Assembly (NCBI GenBank): GCA_900551675.1
Contig: URXH01000040.1
Span: 1-16,335, forward strand
Reading direction: 5' to 3'
Source: an uncultured bacterium
GTDB lineage: Bacteria; Cyanobacteriota; Vampirovibrionia; Gastranaerophilales; Gastranaerophilaceae
DNA: 16,335 nucleotides
The notes under the pieces were generated by a model. It did not search any database. It saw only the letters and a list, made by a program, of their open reading frames with translations, and had not been told where the DNA came from. This document shows, piece after piece, positions 1 through 6,860 of this stretch (positions are counted from its first letter, which is position 1; every line of letters begins with the position of its first letter). A program made the translations under genes and the position numbers.

Positions 1-40
1 AACATTTAAAAAATCATAAATGTTAATATCTACATAATAA

Positions 41-328
41 ATAAGTGAAATAGAAAAAATTAAAAATTCAAATTCCGTATTTATTTCTTTGGGCTTTGAA
101 AGTCCTTATGTTTCTCATGAAACAATTCAGAATATGTTTAAAATGTATACAACAGCTTCCGAAAAAATGGACAAAGTTGGAAGCAGTTTAAATCTTTATC
201 TTGCAAAACAGATAATTAATGCCCACAACGGCAGGATAAATGTTGAGAGTAAAAAATCAAATTACAACAATTATAATATTGTTCTTCCCTGTATTAATGA
301 ATGTAAAGTTTCAGCCATTACATGTTAA
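41..328 (+). pseudogene. Degenerate histidine-kinase ATPase domain (C-terminal remnant)
   Basis: The plus-strand frame is open from 41 to the TAA at 326-328, after in-frame stops at 35 and 38. It reads like the C-terminal part of a HATPase_c domain: a beta strand NSVFISL, then GFESPYVSHETIQNMFKMYTT where kinases have D-x-G-x-GI...IFE-F. GSSLNLYLAKQIINAHNGRI then aligns with the G2 box G-x-GLGLYLAKQI...HGG-I. The aspartate and glycines of the first ATP box and two positions of the second are changed, so ATP binding is doubtful. Upstream, N-box-like residues (LKNHK, then NVNIYIINK) lie in the two other frames, which suggests at least two frameshifts before position 45. The only start in the open frame is a TTG at 89 without a Shine-Dalgarno (SD) sequence. 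I read it as a decaying kinase; the rest lies outside the window. Confidence 0.5.
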
Positions 329-349
329 ATAATGTATGATATAAATGTT

Positions 350-796
350 ATGAGAAAAATAATTTTATTATTAACCGTTTTTACAATGATTTGCGGAGTA
401 GTTTCCGCTCAAGAAGATAAAGACATTAACAAAATAGCAATGGAAGATATGGTAAAAAGTCATAAATATTACCATGATCTTTGCGAGCGTGCGTCTAAAA
501 ATTTTCGTGTTGATAACCAGTTTTCCGGGTACATAAGAGGGAAATGTATTCTTTATGAATCTGACAGACAAAGAATGTTAACGAGTGTTTTTCCAATAAC
601 AAATGCTTCCGAAAAATCTTATAAAGAGCAGATGCCGGTTTTGATATCAAAATTTGCAATTGATATGAATAACAGAGAAGTAGAGAGTTTAAAGCTTGTT
701 ATTACCGAGTATTGCAAATATAACAAATACAGGTATGAAAAACGCGCACCTCTGGCATGTACTGATGAAACAGTAAAAAAATTATTTGAGCCTTAA
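350..796 (+). CDS. Small secreted protein of unknown function
   Basis: The frame opens at ATG 332, but the start at 350 gives a clean signal peptide: MRK, a hydrophobic run IILLLTVFTMICGVV, and a probable cut after VSA before QEDKD. That makes a 148-residue precursor with about 128 mature residues, predicted to be exported. The mature part is charged and helical-looking and has four cysteines (in DLCER, GKCIL, TEYCKY and PLACTD), which could form two disulfides in the periplasm. No family is recognised. Neither start has a strong SD sequence. The gene begins just after the kinase remnant and its TAA overlaps the gdhA stop on the other strand (793-796). Confidence 0.65.
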   Translation: MRKIILLLTVFTMICGVVSAQEDKDINKIAMEDMVKSHKYYHDLCERASKNFRVDNQFSGYIRGKCILYESDRQRMLTSVFPITNASEKSYKEQMPVLISKFAIDMNNREVESLKLVITEYCKYNKYRYEKRAPLACTDETVKKLFEP

Positions 797-2145
797 ACAA
801 TTCCCTGTGCTTTCATTGCGTTTGCAAGTTTGGTAAATGATGCGATATTAGCACCTGCAACGTAATTATTTTTGAGTCCATATTTTTCTGACGCTGATTT
901 GCAGGAGTTGAAAATATTTACCATAATGTTGTTAAGCTTGTTGTCAACTTCTTCAAACGGCATATAATATCTCATGCTGTTCTGGCTCATTTCTATTGCT
1001 GATGTTGCTACCCCGCCTGCATTTGAAGCTTTTGCCGGTGCTACAAGTATGTTATTTTCAAGTAAATATTCTGTAGCTTCTTTAGTGCAAGGCATATTTG
1101 CACCTTCTCCAACCGCAATAACACCGTTTGATACAAGTTTTTTTGCGGAGTTAAGCGTCAGCTCGTTTTGTGTAGCACAAGGAAGCGCTATATCTGTTTT
1201 TATTTCCCAGATTGGAGAATCTTCATTCTTTCTTTCAATAAATTCTGCTTTTTTATGAACATTCAGGTATTCGCTTATTCGTCCTCTATGCTGCTCTTTT
1301 ATTTCTTTGATTAATTCTAAATCTATTCCCTTTTTATCGTAAATACAGCCTTTTGAATCGCTCATGGCAACGACTTTTGCTCCGTATTCCAGAGCCTTTT
1401 CACATGCGTATATTGCAACATTTCCGGCGCCTGAAATAGTAACCGTTTTCCCTTTTAAAGACTTCCCGCCGTCATTATCAAGCATTTCACGCATAAAATA
1501 AATCAGTCCGAATCCTGTTGCTTCTTTTCTGACAAGCGAACCGCCGTATGAAAGCCCCTTTCCTGTAAGAACTCCGCCTTCATATACATCTTTTATTCTT
1601 TTGTACTGACCAAAAAGATAACCTATTTCTCTTTCTCCAACGCCGATATCTCCTGCCGGCACATCAATGTCCTGCCCTATGTGTCTTTGAAGCTCAGTCA
1701 TAAAGCTCTGGCAAAATCTCATAACTTCTCCATCTGATTTCCCTTTCGGATCAAAGTCGCTTCCGCCTTTGCCGCCGCCGATAGGCAGACCTGTCAGAGC
1801 ATTTTTGAATATTTGTTCAAAAGCGAGAAATTTCATAATACTCTGATTTACTGAAGGATGAAATCTCAAGCCGCCTTTGTAAGGTCCTATAAGGCTGCTG
1901 AACTGCACTCTGTATCCGCGGTGTACAATAACCTGCCCTTTATCGTTTACATAAGGAACTCTAAAGGTTATAATTCTTTCAGGCTCAACCATTCTTTCAA
2001 GAAGTGCAATTTTTTCATATTCGGGATGCTTTTCAATCACCGGCTCAATAGAGAGTAAAACTTCTTCAACTGCCTGCAGATATTCTTTTTCTGTTGAGTT
2101 TTTTCCCTTAACTTCGTTTAAAACTTTTTTTAAATATTTGTTCAT
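793..2145 (-). CDS. gdhA: Glutamate dehydrogenase (NADP-type, hexameric)
   Basis: Catalyses the reversible reductive amination of 2-oxoglutarate with ammonia to glutamate, in the cytoplasm. The product is 450 residues, the usual length for the bacterial 50-kDa class. The N-terminal ELFV dehydrogenase domain carries the substrate motif GPYKGGLRFHPSV (lysine near residue 90), PIGGGKGGSDFDPKGKSD with the catalytic lysine near 126, and DVPAGDIGVGEREIGYLFGQYK. The C-terminal Rossmann domain has the dinucleotide motif SGAGNVA and the late motif GEGANMP. NADP preference is inferred from overall similarity to GdhA, not from one residue. A GTG two codons upstream (2151) is in frame, but the GGGG at 2151-2154 sits five bases before ATG 2145, so I chose the ATG. 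It diverges from the SIMPL gene and converges on the small secreted protein, overlapping its stop by three bases. Confidence 0.96.
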   Translation of the reverse strand: MNKYLKKVLNEVKGKNSTEKEYLQAVEEVLLSIEPVIEKHPEYEKIALLERMVEPERIITFRVPYVNDKGQVIVHRGYRVQFSSLIGPYKGGLRFHPSVNQSIMKFLAFEQIFKNALTGLPIGGGKGGSDFDPKGKSDGEVMRFCQSFMTELQRHIGQDIDVPAGDIGVGEREIGYLFGQYKRIKDVYEGGVLTGKGLSYGGSLVRKEATGFGLIYFMREMLDNDGGKSLKGKTVTISGAGNVAIYACEKALEYGAKVVAMSDSKGCIYDKKGIDLELIKEIKEQHRGRISEYLNVHKKAEFIERKNEDSPIWEIKTDIALPCATQNELTLNSAKKLVSNGVIAVGEGANMPCTKEATEYLLENNILVAPAKASNAGGVATSAIEMSQNSMRYYMPFEEVDNKLNNIMVNIFNSCKSASEKYGLKNNYVAGANIASFTKLANAMKAQGIV

Positions 2146-2170
2146 ATACACCCCGCTTTTTTATATGTAA

Positions 2171-2199
2171 ATTTTAGCATATTATTCCGTCTTTAGCAA
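2171..2199 (-). promoter_or_regulatory. Promoter of gdhA
   Basis: On the minus strand, TTGCTA (2194-2199) is followed after 17 bases by TAAAAT (2171-2176), preceded by TG-C as in an extended -10. Predicted transcription starts about 20 bases before ATG 2145, leaving room for the SD only. Confidence 0.55.
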
Positions 2200-2227
2200 T
2201 TGATTTTTATAAAATACAGGTTATAAT
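2200..2227 (+). promoter_or_regulatory. Promoter of the SIMPL-domain gene
   Basis: TTGATT (2200-2205), 16-base spacer, perfect TATAAT (2222-2227). Its -35 box directly abuts the gdhA -35 box on the other strand. The leader would be about 35 bases. Confidence 0.55.
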
Positions 2228-2268
2228 ATTATATATAATTATATTTCAGGAAAAATAGGAGTGTGTAT

Positions 2269-2988
2269 ATGTTTGAAAAATTTGAGAAATTACAGTTAAT
2301 ATGGCTTGCCGTAATTCTTGCGCTCGGTCTTGTTATTGCCGTAAAAACAGGAACAGGTAATATGTCTAAAGATAAAATTACCGTAACGGGTTCTGCCTAT
2401 CAGGTTGTAAAATCGGATTCAGCAAGACTGGAATTTGAAATTAATGCCAGAAAGCCGAATAAGCAGCTTGCTTTTAATACGGTAAAATCGCAGCTTCCGA
2501 TTGTTATGAAATATCTGGAAGATAAAGGTATCAAAGATATTGATGTTAAAGCATCAAACGGGTATAATACTTATAAATACACCCCGAACGGCAACATGAC
2601 GAATGAAATTGCTTATTATAACCTTTCCCAGCAGGTTGTGATTAAATCTGACGATGTACAAAAAATTAAAGATATATCAACTGATATTCAAAACCTTCTA
2701 GATAAAGGGATTGATATAAATGTTATGAGTGCACAGTATTTTTATTCGGGACTTTCTGATTTAAAAGTAAAGCTTCTTGAAGAAGCTACAACAGATGCAA
2801 AAGACAGAGCAACTGCAATGTTGAAGGCTACACATAATAAACCCGGCAAAATCCAATCCGTAAATATGGGAGTTTTTCAGATTACTCCCGTAGATTCTAC
2901 AAACGTTTCTGATATGGGTATAAATGACACTTCAACAATTGACAAAAAAGTAACAGCAGTTGCAAATGTTGTATTCAGAATAAAATAA
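2269..2988 (+). CDS. SIMPL domain (DUF541/YggE-type) membrane-anchored protein
   Basis: The 239-residue protein has one N-terminal membrane segment (about residues 8-26, LQLIWLAVILALGLVIAV) with no obvious signal cleavage site, so the rest is probably tethered in the periplasm. From about residue 37 it shows the SIMPL/DUF541 pattern: ITVTGSAYQVVKSDSARLEFEINA, then repeated strands with YNLSQQVVIKSDD, a DAKDRATAMLKA helix, and a final VTAVANVVFRIK strand. Family members such as YggE and BP26 form ring-shaped oligomers of poorly known role, linked to envelope or oxidative stress. The ATG at 2269 is preferred over an in-frame GTG at 2263 because AGGAG (2257-2261) is seven bases before it. The next gene starts 16 bases after the stop and is probably co-transcribed. 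Confidence 0.85.
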   Translation: MFEKFEKLQLIWLAVILALGLVIAVKTGTGNMSKDKITVTGSAYQVVKSDSARLEFEINARKPNKQLAFNTVKSQLPIVMKYLEDKGIKDIDVKASNGYNTYKYTPNGNMTNEIAYYNLSQQVVIKSDDVQKIKDISTDIQNLLDKGIDINVMSAQYFYSGLSDLKVKLLEEATTDAKDRATAMLKATHNKPGKIQSVNMGVFQITPVDSTNVSDMGINDTSTIDKKVTAVANVVFRIK

Positions 2989-3004
2989 ACGGAGGGAAAT
3001 ATTT

Positions 3005-3298
3005 GTGAATAAGGTATTGGCTTTTGTTTGTTTAATATGTTTAATACAGCCTGCTTACGCTGTTTTGCCTACAGATGCATCAATAATTCAGGTTCATGAT
3101 ATGCAAATGATAAATCAGCAGAGATTCAGGATGGAAGTGTTAAATGATTACAATGACGTTGAAACAGAAAAAGCACGCTTCGAAAAGAAAAATGCTCCAA
3201 GAGAACCTTTAATAAACAAACTCTTTAAAAAGAAAAAGTTTGTTGAAGAAGACGGACAAATTAAAATTGAAAGTGATGATGAAGCTCCTGTAAATTGA
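3005..3298 (+). CDS. Small exported protein, lysine/glutamate-rich
   Basis: A 97-residue product starting at GTG 3005, supported by a strong GGAGGG (2991-2996) eight bases upstream. MNKVLAFVCLICLIQPAYA looks like a cleavable signal peptide with an AxA-type site before VLPTD. The mature part, about 78 residues, is hydrophilic: a QVHDMQMINQQRFRMEVLNDYNDVETEKARFEKK helix, a KKKK run near residue 76, and an acidic tail. No family is recognised. It lies 16 bases after the SIMPL gene, suggesting an operon, and ends three bases from the stop of the convergent membrane protein gene. Confidence 0.65.
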   Translation: MNKVLAFVCLICLIQPAYAVLPTDASIIQVHDMQMINQQRFRMEVLNDYNDVETEKARFEKKNAPREPLINKLFKKKKFVEEDGQIKIESDDEAPVN

Positions 3299-3301
3299 CG
3301 C

Positions 3302-3934
3302 CTAGTTGCTTATGCCTGCTCTGTAGCCGCACCAGCTGTAAATAGCCGGCAGGGTTTTATCAATGTGGAGTTTTTCTGCAATCGGGACTTTCGCGAGAAT
3401 CAGAACACCGAGAGCGTCATCAATATTAGCAATAGAATCTTTAAATGTAAGTTTTCTGTCAGGAACTTTATCTAACGGGTCGTTTATTTTGTTTGAAAGT
3501 TTTGCCGCAAGCTGCATCCCGCCGAAAAGTCCTATTATGGTAGCTGCAATTCTGTATTTTATATTTTTACTGACTTTGTATAACCCGCCGGTGATTAATG
3601 GCGGAACAGAAGCGTTCATAAACTGAAATACGCTTTCGTTAACCTTTTGTTTTGTGTGTTCTTTTTTCTTGTCGGCAAGAAGTCCTGATACAAGTCCGCC
3701 TGCAATACTGCCTGCACTGACAAGAACCATTTCCTTTACGTGATATTTAATATTGTATATCTTGCATTTTTGATGTTTTGCAAGCAAAAACATAGGTAAT
3801 AATGTGCCCGTAATAGAACCGCCGGCAACGGCCAGTTTGGTTGCAGTATCAGGCTCTTCTGCAACGTGTCTTCTGTAGCTTTTGTACGGCTTTATGTCAT
3901 ATTCAATTTTTCTGCCTGTAACCGGTGAAAGCAT
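3302..3934 (-). CDS. Membrane protein of unknown function (glycine-rich helices)
   Basis: A 210-residue product. Its first 30 residues are polar and basic (MLSPVTGRKIEYDIKPYKSYRRH). Several hydrophobic, glycine- and alanine-rich stretches follow: LAVAGGSITGTLLPMFLLA (about 34-52), MVLVSAGSIAGGLVSGLLA (about 69-87), ASVPPLITGGLY (about 108-119) and IAATIIGLFGGMQLAAKL (about 129-146). The small-residue packing resembles an integral inner-membrane protein. The C-terminal 60 residues are amphipathic. The start is supported by AAAGGG seven bases before ATG 3934. It lies 30 bases downstream of the DMT transporter on the same strand and is probably co-transcribed. I do not recognise the family. Confidence 0.65.
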   Translation of the reverse strand: MLSPVTGRKIEYDIKPYKSYRRHVAEEPDTATKLAVAGGSITGTLLPMFLLAKHQKCKIYNIKYHVKEMVLVSAGSIAGGLVSGLLADKKKEHTKQKVNESVFQFMNASVPPLITGGLYKVSKNIKYRIAATIIGLFGGMQLAAKLSNKINDPLDKVPDRKLTFKDSIANIDDALGVLILAKVPIAEKLHIDKTLPAIYSWCGYRAGISN

Positions 3935-3964
3935 TTAATACCCTTTCAAATAAATTCTATCATA

Positions 3965-4825
3965 TTAATGTCCGAAAATTAAAATTGTTGCCGAACCTAT
4001 AAGAATTATTAAGGAACCTAAAAGTTTTTTTAACACATTTTTTTCATTAAATAGTTTATATCCGAGAATTACATTAATAATAATTGAAAGTTGAAAAAGC
4101 GACAGGGCATATCCGACATTCATATATTTAAAGACATAAGCAGTTGCAAAAGTCATCACCCCGAAGCAAACGGAAGTTAAAATATACATAATCCCGTGTA
4201 TTCTTTCAGGTAAGTGCAATTTTTGCCTGCTGAAAATTCGTACAATAATAAATGAAAAAAGCGCGCCAAGAATACTTGATGCAATAAAAGATGTTACAAC
4301 TGAAGAAAGTATAATGACTTTTTTAATAAACACAGCCTCCAGTGCAGAAAAAATCAGTGCATAAATCCTGTACTGAATATCTTTTCTTAAAAATACTTTG
4401 GGACTGGCTGTATCAAAAATAAAATAAGAACCGGCGATTATTAGCATTATCCCTGAAATTCCGTAAAAATTAGGATATTCGTGCAAAATTATAATTCCGA
4501 AAATCAAACCGACTATAGCTTTGTAAGAATTAATAGGACCAAGAACTGACAATTCTCCTTTTTCCAGCGCAAGTACCATAAAACAATTGCAAACAGCGCC
4601 CGTTATTCCACCGGCTAAAGCAAAAATGCAGAATTCCTGATTTATTTTTGAATAATCAATAAAGAATAAAAGCGGAATAGATATAATACTTAAAATTAGG
4701 TAGTTTATAAAGTTAACATTTATCGGATTTTCATTCTCGCCTGCAAGTTTTTTCTGCAGAACATTACTGAGAGAATTACTCATTACCCGCAGTATAATAG
4801 CAATAGAATTTAGTAGAATTTGCAT
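3965..4825 (-). CDS. DMT superfamily (EamA-like) transporter
   Basis: An inner-membrane carrier of the drug/metabolite transporter superfamily; substrate unknown. The 286-residue product has about ten hydrophobic helices in two EamA-like halves. The first half contains FINYLILSIISIPLLFFI, FALAGGITGAVCNCFMVLALEKGELSVLGPINS and a GLIFGIIIL segment. The second half repeats the plan with ALIFSALEAVFIKKVIIL, SVCFGVMTFATAYVFKYMNVGYALSLFQLS and a final IILIGSATILIF helix. The LEKGELSVLGPINSYKAIVGLIFGIIILHE stretch is typical of EamA domains. The frame extends to a TTG at 4864, but I chose ATG 4825. It has no SD; instead a -10-like TTTAAT lies six bases upstream (see the leaderless finding). ATG 4783 would cut into the first helix. 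Confidence 0.85.
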   Translation of the reverse strand: MQILLNSIAIILRVMSNSLSNVLQKKLAGENENPINVNFINYLILSIISIPLLFFIDYSKINQEFCIFALAGGITGAVCNCFMVLALEKGELSVLGPINSYKAIVGLIFGIIILHEYPNFYGISGIMLIIAGSYFIFDTASPKVFLRKDIQYRIYALIFSALEAVFIKKVIILSSVVTSFIASSILGALFSFIIVRIFSRQKLHLPERIHGIMYILTSVCFGVMTFATAYVFKYMNVGYALSLFQLSIIINVILGYKLFNEKNVLKKLLGSLIILIGSATILIFGH

Positions 4826-4880
4826 AAAAGTATTAAAGCATAAAAGCGTAAAGAAATGTAACAATTTTAAAAAGTGTAAA

Positions 4881-4896
4881 TATTACACATGTAGCA
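4881..4896. promoter_or_regulatory. Candidate BlaI/MecI/CopY-type operator (weaker copy)
   Basis: The sequence ATTACACATGTAGCAT has the core TACA-CA-TGTA, the core recognised by the BlaI/MecI/CopY winged-helix repressors. It overlaps a separate palindrome GTGTAA-ATA-TTACAC (4874-4888). It lies about 56 bases upstream of the DMT transporter start. No such repressor gene is in the window. Confidence 0.35.
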
Positions 4897-4977
4897 TAGA
4901 TTATTTTTTAAAAATATGGTGTTAATACAAATATCAATAAAATTATAAAAACAAAACAAAGGAAAAGATATAAAAAA

Positions 4978-4995
4978 TTACTACAAATGTAGTAA
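4978..4995. promoter_or_regulatory. Candidate BlaI/MecI/CopY-type operator (perfect palindrome)
   Basis: TTACTACA-AA-TGTAGTAA is a perfect 8-2-8 inverted repeat. Its inner 16 bases fit TACTACA-NN-TGTAGTA, the form of known BlaI/MecI operators. It lies between the diverging DMT transporter and AAA+ genes, 39 bases upstream of the AAA+ -35 box. Family assignment comes from motif resemblance only. Confidence 0.5.
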
Positions 4996-5034
4996 ATCGC
5001 CTGAAAGATTGATTTTTTACTGAGTAATGGATAA

Positions 5035-5063
5035 TTGACGATACTGCAAAAAAGGTGTATTCT
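5035..5063 (+). promoter_or_regulatory. Promoter of the AAA+ ATPase gene
   Basis: TTGACG (5035-5040), 17-base spacer, TATTCT (5058-5063). Predicted transcription begins near 5070, just before the SD GGGGG (5075-5079) of the GTG start at 5087. Confidence 0.5.
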
Positions 5064-5086
5064 CAATAAAACAAGGGGGTGTATCA

Positions 5087-6604
5087 GTGAGAATTTCATC
5101 TATTCAAAATTATTATCGTACAAACTACACTAATCAAATCAAGTCTTCAAAACAGCCTGCTGCAGCCGAAAATATGCAGACTAAGCCGGCAGATTTAGGA
5201 CCAAAAACGGCAAATGTTTTAAGTTTTACGGGAGTTCAGTCAACAGCTTTGACTCTGGCTAAGAAATTCCCGCTTGAAGATCGGCTTGCATCTGTTTTTC
5301 AGATTGCAAAACACGGTGATCTTATCATAACAGGAAAGGATTTAAAGTCTGCGCAAAAGGCTTTAAAAGAATCTGTAAAAGCTTTTGATAATGCAATTAA
5401 ACGTTTTATATTTGTTGAAGATGACAATATCGATGGAACTGTTGCATTTTTTAGAAATTTTATGGATGAGCTTGAGGTAACTAATACGAATAAATTTGAT
5501 ATGCTTTACCGGTATGAAGATGAGTTTTTATCCATAAAACCGGGTGAAACTTATTATGTTGTACCCGGTGATATTATAAAAGTAAAAAATAAAGAAATTC
5601 CAATAAAAGGAAAACCTGATTATGATTTAACGTTTAGCAGACCGATTTTTTCGAAGTCGTTTGATTTAACCGAAAGTGTAAACTCTTCTATTGAGAAAAG
5701 AAATATAAAATCTATACAGTCTTTATCAAAATATACAGCTGGTGTAAAGGCAAAGAAACTTACATTTGCTGATGTAGGCGGGCAGGACAGTGTAATAAAT
5801 GAATTAAAAAAAGGTATTTTATACCCTGTAAAATACCCTGAAGCTTATGAAAATACTACCGTAAATCATGGATTTATTATGTACGGTCCTCCGGGAACGG
5901 GAAAAACTCTTATTGCACAGGCTCTAGCAAATGAAACACAGGCAGATTTTGTAAAGCTAAACGGTCTTGAAATGGAATCGAAATGGGTCGGTCAGTCAGA
6001 AGAAAACTGGAGAAACCTATTTGATCAAGCCAGAGAAAATCAGCCGAGTATAATATTTATTGACGAATTTGATGCGGTTGCAAAAAAACGCGGCGGGGCA
6101 GATGTTTATGGCGATAAAGTCGTTAATCAGCTTTTGACATTGATGAGCGACGTTGAAAAAAACGGCGATGAAATTTATGTAATAGCCGCAACAAATAAAG
6201 TTGATGTACTTGATGATGCAATCACCCGTTCAGGCCGGTTTGGCAAACATATTGAGGTGAAAGCACCCGAAACGGTCGAAGGTGTTAATAAAATATTGGA
6301 TATTCATACAAGAAATAAAAAACTATCTAATGATGTTAACAAAACTGAACTGTCTAAAAAATTGCTTGATATAAAAGCTACTGGTGCTGACATTGCGCAT
6401 ATTGTAAATTCCGCAAACGAAAATGCTTTTGAAAGAGCAGGAATTTATACAAAAATGGAAAACGGTACATTTGAAAAGTCTGATATTGATAATTTGAATA
6501 TTACATTTGATGATTTTACAAAGGCAATAAAAGATTTTACTAATAATGGAGATAAATCGAATCGCAAACCTATAGGATTTAATAAGTATAATAAATCGAA
6601 TTAA
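5087..6604 (+). CDS. Stand-alone classical AAA+ ATPase with novel N-terminal region
   Basis: A 505-residue ATPase with one AAA module of the Cdc48/proteasomal-ATPase/FtsH type, probably a cytoplasmic protein-remodelling enzyme; substrate unknown. The AAA part starts near residue 226 (LTFADVGGQDSVINELKKGILYP). It has Walker A GPPGTGKT at 267-274, the pore-loop motif KWVG at 299-302, Walker B IIFIDE at 322-327, sensor-1 N370, and two candidate arginine fingers R381 and R384 in ITRSGRFGKHIEV. A helical lid with sensor-2-like ATGADIAHIVNSANENAFERA follows. There is no membrane segment and no HEXXH zinc site, so it is not FtsH. Residues 1-225 match nothing I know. They begin with a polar Gln/Asn-rich tail and SFTG near 47-50, and include a GDIIKVKNKEIPIKG beta-like patch. 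The GTG start has a strong GGGGG seven bases upstream. It is monocistronic and ends at a strong terminator. Confidence 0.88.
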   Translation: MRISSIQNYYRTNYTNQIKSSKQPAAAENMQTKPADLGPKTANVLSFTGVQSTALTLAKKFPLEDRLASVFQIAKHGDLIITGKDLKSAQKALKESVKAFDNAIKRFIFVEDDNIDGTVAFFRNFMDELEVTNTNKFDMLYRYEDEFLSIKPGETYYVVPGDIIKVKNKEIPIKGKPDYDLTFSRPIFSKSFDLTESVNSSIEKRNIKSIQSLSKYTAGVKAKKLTFADVGGQDSVINELKKGILYPVKYPEAYENTTVNHGFIMYGPPGTGKTLIAQALANETQADFVKLNGLEMESKWVGQSEENWRNLFDQARENQPSIIFIDEFDAVAKKRGGADVYGDKVVNQLLTLMSDVEKNGDEIYVIAATNKVDVLDDAITRSGRFGKHIEVKAPETVEGVNKILDIHTRNKKLSNDVNKTELSKKLLDIKATGADIAHIVNSANENAFERAGIYTKMENGTFEKSDIDNLNITFDDFTKAIKDFTNNGDKSNRKPIGFNKYNKSN

Positions 6605-6611
6605 GAAAAAT

Positions 6612-6643
6612 AAAAAAGCTTTTGAATTTTCAAAAGCTTTTTT
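6612..6643. terminator. Bidirectional intrinsic terminator
   Basis: A 14-base stem, AAAAAAGCTTTTGA (6612-6625) with TCAAAAGCTTTTTT (6630-6643), encloses a 4-base loop. It has T-runs on both strands, so it can end both the AAA+ gene (plus) and the tRNA (minus), which converge here. Confidence 0.85.
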
Positions 6644-6649
6644 ATTAAT

Positions 6650-6726
<77 letters not shown>

Positions 6727-6745
6727 TTATATTTTTCACAATTTT

Positions 6746-6774
6746 ATTATGTAATGCTGAAAATTAAATTGCAA
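6746..6774 (-). promoter_or_regulatory. Promoter of the initiator tRNA
   Basis: On the minus strand TTGCAA (6769-6774) is followed after 17 bases by CATAAT (6746-6751). Predicted transcription starts about 13 bases before the mature tRNA 5' end, leaving a short leader for RNase P. Confidence 0.6.
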
Positions 6775-6804
6775 CCCCCATTTTTATTTTAGAACAAATT
6801 TTAG

Positions 6805-6840
6805 AACAAAAGAGCATCTATTTAAAGATGCTCTTTTGTT
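6805..6840 (-). terminator. Intrinsic terminator of the adhesin gene
   Basis: A perfect 15-base inverted repeat, AACAAAAGAGCATCT (6805-6819) with AGATGCTCTTTTGTT (6826-6840), has a 6-base loop. It lies 20 bases after the adhesin stop and insulates it from the tRNA promoter. The T-run is inside the outer stem. TTAGAACAAA is directly repeated next to it (6789-6798 and 6801-6810). Confidence 0.7.
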
Positions 6841-6860
6841 TTTTGATTGTTAAGTTTAAA

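Noticed and set aside
371..571. Minus-strand 66-codon frame inside the small secreted protein gene
   Set aside because: Antisense to a gene with a clear signal peptide; no start signal.
974..1258. Plus-strand frames inside gdhA (also 1858-2058)
   Set aside because: They lie entirely within a well-supported gene on the other strand and have no ribosome binding site.
4908..5099. Minus-strand frame of 63 codons with a hydrophobic end, in the gap upstream of the AAA+ gene
   Set aside because: No SD. It overlaps the AAA+ promoter, operator and start codon, and its composition is what AT-rich non-coding DNA gives.
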